Shown: piece by piece, positions 41,744-50,843 of the stretch
Position numbering within the stretch: the first letter of the stretch is position 1
Layout: each line of letters opens with the position of its first letter
Source: Nostocoides sp.
Lineage (GTDB): Bacteria > Actinomycetota > Actinomycetes > Actinomycetales > Dermatophilaceae
Assembly: GCA_016702415.1 (NCBI GenBank)
Contig: JADJEA010000023.1
Coordinates: forward strand, 124,001-188,000
Direction: 5' to 3'
Length of the DNA stretch: 64,000 nucleotides
Position numbers and translations under genes: made by a program
The notes under the pieces: generated by a model
Databases searched by the model: none
Told to the model about the DNA's origin: nothing
Seen by the model: only the letters and a program-made list of their open reading frames with translations

Positions 41744-42922
41744 GTGACCGTCCGCACCGTCGCCCTGCTCGGCTCGACCGGCTCCATCGGCACTCAGGCC
41801 CTCGACGTCATCGCCCGCAACCCCGACCGGTTCCGGGTCGTCGCGATCTCGGCCGGGGGCAATCTCGACCTCCTCGCACAGCAGGCCGTCGCCTTCGACG
41901 TGCCGTTGGTCGCCGTCGCGCGCGGGGACGCCGCCCAGGTGCGCTCCGCGCTCGGGGGGTATGCCGCGCGGGCCGGCCGGTCGGCATACGCACCCGAGGT
42001 GGTGGTCGGGGAGGACGCGAGCGTCCGCGCGGCCTCGGTCGGCGCGGATGTCGTCCTCAACGGGATCACCGGGGCGATCGGGTTGCGGCCGACGCTGGCG
42101 GCGCTCGAGGCGGGCTCGACCCTGGCCCTGGCCAACAAGGAATCCCTCATCATCGGGGGCGCGCTCGTCGCGGCGACGGCCCGGCCGGGGCAGATCGTGC
42201 CGGTCGATTCGGAGCATTCGGCGATCGCGCAGTCGCTGCGGGGGGGCCGGGCAGCCGAAGTGCGCCGGCTGGTCGTCACGGCCAGCGGCGGTCCGTTCCG
42301 CGACCGGACCCGCGAGCAATTGCGGGAGGTGACCCCCGCCCAGGCCCTCGCGCACCCGAACTATGCGATGGGCCGGGTCATCACCACCAACTCCGCGACC
42401 CTCGTCAACAAGGGCCTGGAGGTCATCGAGGCGCACCTGCTGTTCGGCATCCCGTTCGAGCGGATCGAGGTCGTCGTCCATCCGCAGCAGTGGATCCATT
42501 CGATGGTGGAGTTCCACGACGGCTCGACGATCGCGCAGATGGGCCCGCCGCGGATGCTCGTGCCGATCGCCTTGGGCCTTTCCTGGCCCGACCGCCTGGA
42601 GGACATCGACGTCCCGTGCGACTGGAGTGTCCCGCAGTCATGGGACTTCGCACCGCTGGACGACGTGGCCTTCCCCGCCGTGCGGTTGGCGCGGGAGGTC
42701 GGGATCGCTGGCGGGACCTATCCGGCGGTCTACAACGCGGCCAACGAGGTCGCCGTCGACGCCTTTCATTCCGGCGCGATCGGCTTCCTCGGCATCGTCG
42801 ACACGATCGCCCAGGTGGTCGAGGCGCACGAGGGCGGGGATGCCGGTTCGGTCGAGGCTGTGTTGTCCGCCGATGCCTGGGCCCGGGGCGAGGCGGCGCG
42901 GCGGCTGCGGCTGGACGAGTAG
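41744..42922 (+). CDS. dxr: 1-deoxy-D-xylulose 5-phosphate reductoisomerase
   Basis: Dxr makes 2-C-methyl-D-erythritol 4-phosphate in the MEP isoprenoid pathway. The 392-residue product has VALLGSTGSIGTQALDVI (NADPH site), ALANKESLIIGG, PVDSEHSAIAQ and TASGGPFRD, then LNPTW-like region HPNYAMGR and the Glu/Asp metal ligands. The insertion GGYAARAGRSAY is encoded by two facing iterated octamers. The GTG start lies 6 bases after GAGAAT (41732-41737), suggesting a leaderless mRNA. The gene order dxr, site-2 protease, ispG is the actinobacterial one. Confidence 0.96.
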   Translation: MTVRTVALLGSTGSIGTQALDVIARNPDRFRVVAISAGGNLDLLAQQAVAFDVPLVAVARGDAAQVRSALGGYAARAGRSAYAPEVVVGEDASVRAASVGADVVLNGITGAIGLRPTLAALEAGSTLALANKESLIIGGALVAATARPGQIVPVDSEHSAIAQSLRGGRAAEVRRLVVTASGGPFRDRTREQLREVTPAQALAHPNYAMGRVITTNSATLVNKGLEVIEAHLLFGIPFERIEVVVHPQQWIHSMVEFHDGSTIAQMGPPRMLVPIALGLSWPDRLEDIDVPCDWSVPQSWDFAPLDDVAFPAVRLAREVGIAGGTYPAVYNAANEVAVDAFHSGAIGFLGIVDTIAQVVEAHEGGDAGSVEAVLSADAWARGEAARRLRLDE

Positions 42923-42957
42923 CCGCTGACACCGGTTGCCCGAGTCGGGTGGGCGGA

Positions 42958-43130
42958 CCCCCGGCTACACCGATGGCCGGCCCCGGGGCCGGCGCAGGCG
43001 TGGACCCGAGGCTGGGCAGTACGTTGGTGTAGCCCGGGGTACGCGGATCGAGCCCTACGGGCCGACAGCGGGATTGATTTCCCCCGGTCGGACGTTGGGT
43101 GCTGAGGGTGCCCGGTGGGCGCTGTCGGCC
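42958..43130. ncRNA. Structured intergenic region between dxr and the site-2 protease gene
   Basis: The 227-base gap holds nested inverted repeats. GGCTACACC (42963-42971) pairs with GGTGTAGCC (43026-43034), enclosing an 18-bp GC palindrome at 42976-42993. Further on, an 11-base arm at 43060-43070 pairs exactly with 43120-43130. No open frame is supported. It may be a leader RNA controlling the protease gene, a terminator of dxr, or both. Confidence 0.4.
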
Positions 43131-43149
43131 GAGCCGGTGAAGGACGGAC

Positions 43150-44487
43150 ATGCTGTATCTGCTGGGGGTGCTGAGCGTCGTGCTCGGCGTCGGGCTCTCG
43201 ATCGCCCTGCACGAGATCGGCCACCTGATTCCCGCGAAGCGATTCGGCGTGCGCGTGCCCGCCTACATGGTCGGGTTCGGCCCGACGCTCTGGTCGACCA
43301 AACGCGGCGAGACCGAATACGGCCTCAAGGCCGTCCCATTGGGCGGCTACGTCCGGATGATCGGGATGTATCCGCCCAAACCCGGCCAGGAGCCCGGGAC
43401 CGAGCGCGTGTCGAGCACGGGGCGCTTCAGCCAACTCATGGACGAGGCGCGCGACCAGAGTCTGGCGGAGATGGAGCCGGGCGACGAGAACCGCGTCTTC
43501 TACAAGCTCTCGATGCCGAAAAAGATCGCCATCATGCTCGGCGGCCCGACGATGAACCTCCTCATCGCCGCACTCGTGTTCACCGGCCTCTTCACCCTCC
43601 ACGGCATCGGCGAGACCACCCCGGTCCTCTCCTCGGTGTCCACCTGCGTGGATGTGCGCGCGGCCGGCCAGAGCGGCAACTCCACGTGCACCCCATCCAT
43701 GCCCCTGGCCCCGGCCAATGTCGCCGGCCTGCGTCCCGGTGACCGGGTCGTCTCCATCGACGGGACGCCGCTGGCGACCTGGGACGACGCCCGCAGCCTC
43801 ATCCGGTCGCACGCCGGGCGTCCGATCAGCCTCGTCGTCGAGCGCGGCGGTCAGACCCTGACGTTGTCGGCGACCCCGATGGCCGTCGACCTGCCGGTCT
43901 ACGACAAGTACGGGCAGGAACAGCGCGACAATAACGGCACAGTTCTGACGGAGCGGGCCGGCTTCCTCGGCGCGGCCGGGACCGTGGCGATGGTCAAGCA
44001 ACCCCTCAGCGCCGTCCCCGGGCTCATCGGCGATCAGATCGCCCAGACCGCGGGAGTCGTCCTGGCCATCCCCCAGAAAATGGTCGGGGTGGCCAAGGCA
44101 GCGTTCAGCGATGCGCCGCGCGATGTCAACGGACCGATGTCGGTCGTCGGTGTCGGCCGGGTGGCCGGCGAGGTGACCGCGGACAAAGACCTCGGCGGGG
44201 CCGGCGACAAGGCGATCATCCTCGTCAGCTTGCTGGGATCGCTCAACCTCGCTCTCTTCGTCTTCAACCTGATCCCCCTGCTTCCGCTCGACGGTGGCCA
44301 CGTCGCCGGTGCGCTCTGGGAGGGTCTCAAGCGCCGCACCTTCCGCGCCCTCGGGCGTCCCGACCCGGGCCCGGTCGACGTCACCAAGGCGCTGCCGTTG
44401 GCGTATGCGGTGGCCTCCCTCCTCATCGTCATGTCGGCCCTGCTGATGTATGCCGACATCGTCAACCCGATCCGCCTACCGAACTGA
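43150..44487 (+). CDS. rip1: Site-2 protease (RseP/Rip1 family)
   Basis: This intramembrane metalloprotease cleaves anti-sigma factors and other membrane substrates. The 445-residue product has the zinc motif HEIGH at residues 21-25, one PDZ domain near residues 185-260 (GDRVVSIDGTPLATWDD) and the C-terminal LPLDGGHV that provides the third ligand, with three to four transmembrane helices. It is the likely orthologue of mycobacterial Rip1, which lies between dxr and ispG in the same way. Confidence 0.93.
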   Translation: MLYLLGVLSVVLGVGLSIALHEIGHLIPAKRFGVRVPAYMVGFGPTLWSTKRGETEYGLKAVPLGGYVRMIGMYPPKPGQEPGTERVSSTGRFSQLMDEARDQSLAEMEPGDENRVFYKLSMPKKIAIMLGGPTMNLLIAALVFTGLFTLHGIGETTPVLSSVSTCVDVRAAGQSGNSTCTPSMPLAPANVAGLRPGDRVVSIDGTPLATWDDARSLIRSHAGRPISLVVERGGQTLTLSATPMAVDLPVYDKYGQEQRDNNGTVLTERAGFLGAAGTVAMVKQPLSAVPGLIGDQIAQTAGVVLAIPQKMVGVAKAAFSDAPRDVNGPMSVVGVGRVAGEVTADKDLGGAGDKAIILVSLLGSLNLALFVFNLIPLLPLDGGHVAGALWEGLKRRTFRALGRPDPGPVDVTKALPLAYAVASLLIVMSALLMYADIVNPIRLPN

Positions 44488-44580
44488 CCCGCCTACCGAA
44501 CTGACCCGCCCGCCGACGACCCTCTTGCCGGCGGACCCGCCCGCCGACGACCCTCTTGCCGACGGACCCTCTTGCCGACG
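44474..44580 (+). repeat. Compound tandem repeats after the site-2 protease gene
   Basis: A 17-bp unit is duplicated at 44474-44490 and 44491-44507, the first copy containing the protease stop codon. A 31-bp unit follows at 44503-44533 and 44534-44564, with a 16-bp partial copy at 44565-44580. They fill most of the gap before the YccF gene and have no coding role. Confidence 0.85.
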
Positions 44581-44679
44581 GACCCCGCCTGACCGCTTGG
44601 GCAACCGCCCGCCAGCGAGGTCGGGCGGGGGAGTGCCACCGGCGGCGCCGCCCACACTCCACCCAGGGAGGATTCCCTC

Positions 44680-45090
44680 ATGCGAACACTGCTCAACCTG
44701 ATCTGGCTCGTCTTCGCGGGGTTCTGGCTCGCCATGGGCTATCTCGCCGCCGGGGTGCTGATGTGCCTGCTCATCGTCACCATCCCCTTCGGCATCGCGA
44801 GCTTCCGGATGGCGATCTTCGCGCTGTGGCCGTTCGGGAGTGTCGTCGTGGCCAAGCCGACCGCCGGAGTCGGCTCGGCACTGATGAACGTCCTGTGGTT
44901 CCTCCTGTGCGGCTGGTGGCTGGCGCTGGGGCACATCATCACGGCGATCGCCTGCGCCATCACCATCGTCGGCATCCCGCTGGCGCTGGGCAATCTCAAG
45001 ATGCTGCCGGTCTCGTGCGTGCCGTTCGGCAAGGACATCGTCCCCATCGGGGCGTTGCGCTCGGACATGCGGGTGCTCTACCGCGCGTGA
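44680..45090 (+). CDS. YccF-family inner membrane protein
   Basis: The 136-residue product contains two tandem YccF domains, each with two hydrophobic segments: NLIWLVFAGFWLAMGYL with IVTIPFGIASFRMA, and NVLWFLLCGWWLALGH with IVGIPLALGNLKM. The function of YccF proteins is unknown. GGGAGGA lies 9 bases before the ATG. It interrupts the usual rip1-ispG neighbourhood. Confidence 0.92.
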   Translation: MRTLLNLIWLVFAGFWLAMGYLAAGVLMCLLIVTIPFGIASFRMAIFALWPFGSVVVAKPTAGVGSALMNVLWFLLCGWWLALGHIITAIACAITIVGIPLALGNLKMLPVSCVPFGKDIVPIGALRSDMRVLYRA

Positions 45091-45185
45091 CGCGGCACGG
45101 TGCGCCGGGCGGGGAGTCGGACGCGCGGCGGGGGAGTCGGCGGGGAGGCAGGTGCGCGACGGGGAGGCAGGTGCGCGGCGTGAGG

Positions 45186-45191
45186 GATAAT
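45186..45191 (+). promoter_or_regulatory. -10 element of ispG, probably leaderless
   Basis: GATAAT ends 8 bases before the ispG GTG and no ribosome-binding site is present. Confidence 0.5.
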
Positions 45192-45199
45192 CGGTCCTC

Positions 45200-46363
45200 G
45201 TGACTGTCGCCCTTGGTCTGCCCGCCCTGCCTCCGCCTGTGCTCGCCCCGCGCCGGCCGACGCGCAGGATCCGGGTCGGCAAGGTCGAGGTGGGTGGCGA
45301 CGCGCCGATCTCGGTCCAGTCAATGACGACGACGCTTACCGCGGACGTCAACGCGACCCTCCAACAGATCGCCGAGCTGACGGCGGCCGGCTGTGACATC
45401 GTCCGGGTGGCCTGCCCGAGTCAAGACGATGCCGATGCCCTCCCGGCGATCGCGCGCAAGTCGCAGATCCCGGTCATCGCCGACATCCACTTCCAGCCCA
45501 AATACGTCTTCGCGGCGATCGACGCCGGCTGCGCCGCGGTGCGGGTCAACCCGGGCAATATCCGGGCGTTCGACGACCAGGTCGGCGAGATCGCGAAGCG
45601 CGCGCGGGAGGCTGGGGTCTCCCTGCGGATCGGCGTCAACGCGGGGTCCCTCGACAAGCGGCTGCTGGCCAAGTACGGCAAGGCGACCCCGGAGGCCCTC
45701 GTGGAGTCGGCCGTCTGGGAGGCGAGCCTGTTCGAGGAGCACGACTTCCACGACTTCAAGATCTCCGTCAAGCACAACGACCCGGTCGTCATGGTCCGGG
45801 CCTACGAGATGCTCAGCGAGCGCGGCGACTGGCCGCTCCACCTCGGGGTCACCGAGGCGGGGCCGGCGTTCCAGGGGACGATCAAGTCGGCGACCGCCTT
45901 CGGGGCGTTGCTTTCTCGGGGCATCGGCGACACGATCCGGGTCTCGTTGTCGGCCCCGCCGGTGGAAGAGGTCAAGGTCGGGCTGCAGATCCTCCAGTCC
46001 CTCAACCTGCGGCCCCGCAAGCTCGAGATCGTCTCCTGCCCCAGTTGCGGTCGCGCCCAGGTCGACGTCTACAAGCTCGCCGAGGAAGTGACCGCGGGAC
46101 TCGAGGGCATGACCGTGCCATTGCGGGTCGCGGTCATGGGCTGCGTCGTCAATGGGCCCGGGGAGGCGCGCGAGGCCGACCTCGGGGTCGCCTCGGGCAA
46201 CGGCAAGGGCCAGATCTTCGTCCGCGGCGAGGTCATCAAGACCGTGCCGGAGAGCCTCATCGTCGAGACGCTTATCGAGGAGGCCATGCGCCTCGCCGAG
46301 GAGATGGGCGATTCGGCGACGGACGAGACATCGGCCGCGCCGACCGTGACCGTCGCGCCCTGA
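45200..46363 (+). CDS. ispG: 4-hydroxy-3-methylbut-2-enyl diphosphate synthase (IspG/GcpE)
   Basis: IspG is a [4Fe-4S] enzyme that reductively dehydrates methylerythritol cyclodiphosphate in the MEP pathway. The 387-residue product has the TIM-barrel part (ISVQSMTTTLTADVNATL, then PVIADIHF, VRVNPGN) and the cluster-binding part with SCPSCGRAQVD and MGCVVNGPGEA, giving three Cys and the Glu ligand. A Thr/Ala-rich tail ends the protein. It shares the pathway with dxr 2.3 kb upstream. Confidence 0.96.
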   Translation: MTVALGLPALPPPVLAPRRPTRRIRVGKVEVGGDAPISVQSMTTTLTADVNATLQQIAELTAAGCDIVRVACPSQDDADALPAIARKSQIPVIADIHFQPKYVFAAIDAGCAAVRVNPGNIRAFDDQVGEIAKRAREAGVSLRIGVNAGSLDKRLLAKYGKATPEALVESAVWEASLFEEHDFHDFKISVKHNDPVVMVRAYEMLSERGDWPLHLGVTEAGPAFQGTIKSATAFGALLSRGIGDTIRVSLSAPPVEEVKVGLQILQSLNLRPRKLEIVSCPSCGRAQVDVYKLAEEVTAGLEGMTVPLRVAVMGCVVNGPGEAREADLGVASGNGKGQIFVRGEVIKTVPESLIVETLIEEAMRLAEEMGDSATDETSAAPTVTVAP

Positions 46364-46535
46364 TCCCGCGCCTGCGCGCGGTCCCGACCACGAGCGGGCC
46401 ACATCCCGGCAGAGAACCCGCGCGGGCCGCGCAGCCGGCGCCACGCCTCACACCGGTGAGATGTCGACGCGGCGACACGCGCCATACCGGCGACGACGCG
46501 TGACAGATGCCCCCCGACGAGGCAGGCTAACGGGT

Positions 46536-47384
46536 GTGCTGCGAACTCGGACGCCGACCCGCATTCTCGGGCCGGCCGATCGGGATGCCGCCCTGGAGGT
46601 CTGCGCGCTCCACCCCGCCGACAACGTCTTCGTCGCGGCAAGAATCATCGAGGGTTTCTCGTTCGGTGCGGGCACGCTGATCGGGTACGAAGAGGCGGGC
46701 CGCTTGACCAGCCTCTGCTGGAGCAACGCCAATATCGTTCCCGTGGAGACGACCCCGGCCGCGCGCCAGGCGATCGCCGACAAGGCGCGCCGGTGGGTCC
46801 GCGGCGGTCGGGCCGCCTCGCTGCTCGGCCCCGCCGAGGAGGTCCTCGACCTGTGGAACCGCCTCGAGGCCAGTTGGGGGACCGCGCGGGCGGTCCGCCG
46901 GTCGCAGCCGCATCTGGTGACCTCGACCCCGCCGTCTCGCCTCGGCATACCTCTGGACGAGCGGCTCCGTCGGGCGCGCCCGGACGAAGTGGATCTCGTG
47001 CTGCCCGCCGCGGCGCATATGTTCACGGCCGAGATCGGCTATCCCCCCTATCGCGGGTCGTCCCGCGGCTATCGCGGCCTCCTCTCGGCTCTCATCGAGC
47101 GGGGGCATACCTATGTCGTCATCGACAAGGGTGAGGTGGTCTTCAAGGCCGATGTCGGGTCCGTCGGGCTTGGCTGCGCCCAGATCCAGGGCGTCTGGCT
47201 GGCACCGCACCTGCGCGGTCACGGCCTGGGCACCGCCGCGATGGCCGCCATGATCGAGGCCGTCCTGACCGAGATCGCGCCGACCGCCACGCTCTATGTC
47301 AACGACTTCAACACGGTGGCGCGGGCGATGTACGAGCGGATCGGTATGCAGCAGATCGGCACCTTCGCCACCGTGCTCCTCTGA
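46536..47384 (+). CDS. GNAT-family N-acetyltransferase with DUF4081-like N-terminus
   Basis: The 282-residue product has an N-terminal DUF4081-like domain (RILGPADRDAALEVC, NVFVAARI, GYEEAGRL) and a C-terminal GNAT domain with the acetyl-CoA motif LAPHLRGHGLGTAAMAAM and the ending MYERIGMQQIGTFATVLL. Orthologues lie next to ispG in mycobacteria. The start is a GTG with a -10-like GGCTAA just upstream, so the mRNA may be leaderless. Substrate unknown. The 172-base gap before it shows only a weak short hairpin. Confidence 0.88.
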   Translation: MLRTRTPTRILGPADRDAALEVCALHPADNVFVAARIIEGFSFGAGTLIGYEEAGRLTSLCWSNANIVPVETTPAARQAIADKARRWVRGGRAASLLGPAEEVLDLWNRLEASWGTARAVRRSQPHLVTSTPPSRLGIPLDERLRRARPDEVDLVLPAAAHMFTAEIGYPPYRGSSRGYRGLLSALIERGHTYVVIDKGEVVFKADVGSVGLGCAQIQGVWLAPHLRGHGLGTAAMAAMIEAVLTEIAPTATLYVNDFNTVARAMYERIGMQQIGTFATVLL

Positions 47385-47393
47385 GGAGACCGG

Positions 47394-48581
47394 ATGGCTC
47401 GTCAGGTCGTCGTCGGTGGGGGGATCGTCGGGCTGGCCGTCGCCCACGAAGTCCAGCGCACCCACCCGGGTGACCACCTCGTGGTTCTCGAAAAGGAGGG
47501 GGCGTGGGCGACGCATCAGACCGGCCGCAACAGCGGGGTCATCCACTCGGGCCTGTACTACCCGCCCGGTTCGGCCAAGGCCGCGCTCTGCCGGACGGGC
47601 GCGCAGGCGCTGATCGAGTTCGCCCAGGCCGAGAGCATCCCGTATGCCGTGTGCGGCAAGCTCGTCGTCGCGACCTCACCCGAGGAGGTGCCTCGCCTGC
47701 GGGCGCTGGCCGAGCGGGGCCGGGCCAATGGGCTGGCAGTGCGCCAGCTGTCCGCCGAGGCCGCGCGGGAATTCGAATCCCACGTCAATGCCGTTGCCGC
47801 ACTGCACGTTCCGGAGACGGGCATCATCGACTATCCGGCCGTATGCCGCGCCCTCGCCGCCCGCTTGGCCGGTGCAGGGGCGGACCTGCGCCTCGGTGAG
47901 CGGGTTGTCGGTGCGGTGCCTCGGGGGGCGGGGATCGGCATACGGACCGCGGGGGGTGACCGGATCGATGCCGACCGGGTTGTCGTGTGCGCGGGACTGC
48001 AGAGCGATCTCGTCGCGCGCCGTCTCGGGCACCGGCCGTCGGCGCGGATCGTGCCCTTCCGTGGGGAGTACTACACGCTGCGGCCCGCCGCCGCGGCGCT
48101 CGTGCGCGGCTTGATCTATCCGGTCCCCGATCCCGAGTTCCCCTTCCTCGGCGTCCACCTCACCCGCGGCATCGAGGGCGGGGTGCATGCGGGGCCCAAT
48201 GCCGTGCTGGCGCTGGCGCGGGAGGGGTACTCGTGGTCGCGGCTGAGCCCCCGCGATCTCGGCCCAATCCTGGCCTTCCCCGGCACGTGGCGCCTGGCCC
48301 GCCGGCACTGGCGTTCCGGCGCAACGGAACTGGCGCGCTCGATGTCCCGGCGGCGGTTCGCCGCCAGCCTGCGCCGGCTGGTCCCGGACCTCGAGGACGG
48401 GGATCTCATGCCGGCGCCGGCCGGTGTCCGCGCTCAGGCGCTGCGGCCCGACGGGGGCCTCGTCGACGACTTCCTCATCGAGAGCGCCGGCCCGGTGACC
48501 TTCGTCCTCAATGCCCCCTCACCGGCGGCCACCGCTGCCTTCGCCATCGCTCGGCGGATCGTGGCGGACCTGCGGGACTAG
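47394..48581 (+). CDS. lhgO: L-2-hydroxyglutarate oxidase/dehydrogenase
   Basis: LhgO oxidises L-2-hydroxyglutarate to 2-oxoglutarate with FAD, feeding electrons to the membrane. The 395-residue product has the FAD motif VVVGGGIVGLAVAHEV, then ATHQTGRNSGVIHSGLYYPPGSAKA, a strong family signature, and PFRGEYYTL, HLTRGIEGGVHAGPNAVLA near the middle and APSPAATAAFAIA at the end. It begins 9 bases after the GNAT stop, within reach of a GAGGAGA ribosome-binding site. Confidence 0.92.
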   Translation: MARQVVVGGGIVGLAVAHEVQRTHPGDHLVVLEKEGAWATHQTGRNSGVIHSGLYYPPGSAKAALCRTGAQALIEFAQAESIPYAVCGKLVVATSPEEVPRLRALAERGRANGLAVRQLSAEAAREFESHVNAVAALHVPETGIIDYPAVCRALAARLAGAGADLRLGERVVGAVPRGAGIGIRTAGGDRIDADRVVVCAGLQSDLVARRLGHRPSARIVPFRGEYYTLRPAAAALVRGLIYPVPDPEFPFLGVHLTRGIEGGVHAGPNAVLALAREGYSWSRLSPRDLGPILAFPGTWRLARRHWRSGATELARSMSRRRFAASLRRLVPDLEDGDLMPAPAGVRAQALRPDGGLVDDFLIESAGPVTFVLNAPSPAATAAFAIARRIVADLRD

Positions 48582-48610
48582 CGCGGGGGAGTGGGCCGCC
48601 CGTGGGCGAG

Positions 48611-48616
48611 TATGAT
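48611..48616 (+). promoter_or_regulatory. -10 element of the first DEAD-box helicase gene
   Basis: TATGAT lies 52 bases before the ATG. A GC-rich hairpin-like stretch (GGCGCGCTTCTCGCGCGG) and GAATGAAGGA occur in the leader. No convincing -35 is seen. Confidence 0.45.
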
Positions 48617-48668
48617 TGGGCACTTGGCCGGCGCGCTTCTCGCGCGGCAGACGAATGAAGGACCCCCC

Positions 48669-50726
48669 ATGCAATCCCCCACTGGCCGACGCGCGCCCGG
48701 AACCCCGAAGGCCCGCTGGAGCACCGCCAAGAAGGCGGCGGCCAAGAAGACCAAGACCGCCGCGAGCCGCGGCAAGGGTCCCCTCGCCGGCGACGGCCCG
48801 CGCGTCAAGAAGCCCCGGTGGGTCGACGGCGCACCCGCGCGACCGGCCGCCAAGGATGCCGGCAAGCCCCGGCGCTCCGGTGCCACCACACCCCGGGATG
48901 GGTATGCCGCCTACCCCGACTCGCGCGCACCCCGCCGCTCGCGGGGTGACGGCACGGCAGAGCCGACGGGACGCACCGAGCGCTACGCCAAGGGCGGGGA
49001 GCGCCGCGAACGCGGGCCGGGCCGCGATGGCGCGACCGGGGCGACCAGCCGGCCCGACACGACCGGCCGCCCCCGATATGCCGACCGCACAGGTGACGTT
49101 GGGCGTCCCGCATTCGGCGGGCGCTCCGGATTCGAGGGCCGCCCCGGCCGCGCCGGCCGCCCCGGATATGACAGCGCCGACCGCCCCGGATACGACGGCG
49201 CGGACCGGCCCGCGCGACGTCGCGACGACCAGGATCGACGCACAGACGAGCGCGGCCGACGTCGCGACGACCAGGATCGACGTGCCGACGAGCGCGGCCG
49301 ACGCCGCGACGACAGCGGCCGTGGGTGGGGCGGACGGCCAGCGGAGTCCGGTCGGCGGGCGGACACTCCGCAGCGCGAGTCCCGCCCGGTGCGGGTGGAA
49401 CGCGAACGGGCGCACCGCGATCCCGTGGAGTGGCGGGCTCCGTCGACGGCTCCGGGGCCCCAGAATGTCACCACGTCCTTTGCCGATCTGGGCCTTCCGG
49501 AGGCAATGATCGCGGCGCTGGGGCGCAGCGGCATACGGCATCCGTTCCCGATCCAGGAAGCGGCGATCCCGGACGCCCTCGCGGGCCGGGACGTCCTCGG
49601 GCGCGGTCGCACGGGCTCGGGCAAGACGCTCGCGTTCGGCCTGCCCACCCTCGCGCGACTGGTCTCCCGGCGCCCGACGCCCAACCGGCCGCGGGCGCTG
49701 GTCCTGGTGCCCACCCGCGAACTCGCCCTCCAGGTCGCCGACGCCCTCGAGCCGATCGCCCGCGCCCTGGGGGTCAGCCAGAAGGTCGTCGCCGGCGGCA
49801 TGCCGTATCCGCCCCAGCTGACGGCGCTCGACCGTGGGCTCGACCTCGTGGTCGCCACGCCCGGACGCCTTCAGGATCTCATCGACCGCGGCGCCGCGAT
49901 CCTCGACGACGTCGAGATCGTCATCCTCGATGAGGCCGATCACATGGCCGACCTGGGATTCCTGCCGGAGGTCGTCGAGATCATGGACCTCATCCCCGCC
50001 GGGGGGCAGCGCCTGCTCTTCTCCGCCACCTTGGACAAGGGAATCGACGAGCTGGTCACCCGCTATCTCGTCGACCCGGTCACCCACTCGACCGACGACC
50101 CGACCGCGGCGGTCACGACGATGGACCACACCGTCCTGCTCGTCGAACCGTCGATGAAGAAGACCATGACCGCCCGGATTTCCGGTCGCCCGGGCAAGAC
50201 GCTGATCTTTGTGCGCACCCAACTCGGGGCCGACCGGGTGGCCGGACAGTTGCGCGAGAGCGGCATTCTCGCCGGACCGCTCCACGGAGGGCTGACCCAG
50301 GCGATCCGGACCAAGGTGTTGGAGGCGTTCAAGGACGGACGCCTCGACGTCCTCGTCGCCACCGATGTTGCCGCGCGTGGCATCCACGTCGACGACGTCA
50401 GCCAGGTGGTCCAGGTCGACCCGCCGAGCGACCACAAGACCTATGTCCATCGCGCCGGCCGAACCGCCCGGGCCGGCTCGGCCGGCTCGGTCATCACCCT
50501 CGCGCTGCCGCATCAGCGCAAGGCGATGGAGCGGATCATCGACGAGGTCGCCCTGTCGATCCGCCCCGAGCGCGTCGAGACGGCAGGGGAGCGCGGGACC
50601 GGGCCGCAGCCGTCCGGCATACCCGTCCCGGAGGAGACGTGGCAGGCGATCATCGCCCCTCGGATGCCGCGGGGTCGCGGCCAGCGCCGCCCGACCCGCG
50701 AGAGCCGGCCGCGTCGCCGGTTCTGA
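48669..50726 (+). CDS. DEAD-box RNA helicase with long disordered N-terminus
   Basis: DEAD-box helicases unwind short RNA duplexes in ribosome assembly and RNA decay. The 685-residue product has about 275 N-terminal residues of Lys/Ala-rich then Arg/Gly/Asp-rich disordered sequence, with a 14-residue repeat (RRDDQDRRADERG type). The helicase core has GRTGSGKTLAF, PTRELALQV, LDEADHMADLGF, LLFSATLDKG and HRAGRTARAG. A basic tail ends the protein. The second helicase at 54.3 kb is a paralogue with the disorder at the opposite end. Confidence 0.93.
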   Translation: MQSPTGRRAPGTPKARWSTAKKAAAKKTKTAASRGKGPLAGDGPRVKKPRWVDGAPARPAAKDAGKPRRSGATTPRDGYAAYPDSRAPRRSRGDGTAEPTGRTERYAKGGERRERGPGRDGATGATSRPDTTGRPRYADRTGDVGRPAFGGRSGFEGRPGRAGRPGYDSADRPGYDGADRPARRRDDQDRRTDERGRRRDDQDRRADERGRRRDDSGRGWGGRPAESGRRADTPQRESRPVRVERERAHRDPVEWRAPSTAPGPQNVTTSFADLGLPEAMIAALGRSGIRHPFPIQEAAIPDALAGRDVLGRGRTGSGKTLAFGLPTLARLVSRRPTPNRPRALVLVPTRELALQVADALEPIARALGVSQKVVAGGMPYPPQLTALDRGLDLVVATPGRLQDLIDRGAAILDDVEIVILDEADHMADLGFLPEVVEIMDLIPAGGQRLLFSATLDKGIDELVTRYLVDPVTHSTDDPTAAVTTMDHTVLLVEPSMKKTMTARISGRPGKTLIFVRTQLGADRVAGQLRESGILAGPLHGGLTQAIRTKVLEAFKDGRLDVLVATDVAARGIHVDDVSQVVQVDPPSDHKTYVHRAGRTARAGSAGSVITLALPHQRKAMERIIDEVALSIRPERVETAGERGTGPQPSGIPVPEETWQAIIAPRMPRGRGQRRPTRESRPRRRF
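49215..49320 (+). repeat. 42-bp tandem repeat in the helicase N-terminus
   Basis: Units start at 49215, 49257 and 49299 (the third partial and diverged). Each full unit encodes a 14-residue Arg/Asp-rich block, so the repeat keeps the frame. Confidence 0.85.
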
Positions 50727-50831
50727 CACTCGTCGGGGCCGCCCACGCGCGGGCGGGCGGGGCGGCGGCGCGGACGTCCACGCCGCACGGGATCACCCTG
50801 GTCCCGCCGGGACGCGGAGGTCTGTGGTCAC

Positions 50832-50837
50832 TACTGT
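50832..50837 (+). promoter_or_regulatory. -10 element of pgi, probably leaderless
   Basis: TACTGT ends 6 bases before the pgi ATG and no ribosome-binding site is present. Confidence 0.45.
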
Positions 50838-50843
50838 GGCCGT

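Noticed and set aside
42936..43742. A 268-codon plus-strand frame across the dxr-protease spacer
   Set aside because: It overlaps the well-supported protease gene in another frame and its product is Arg-rich without domain similarity.
44474..44580. CRISPR array
   Set aside because: The repeats are direct tandem copies without unique spacers and no cas genes are present.
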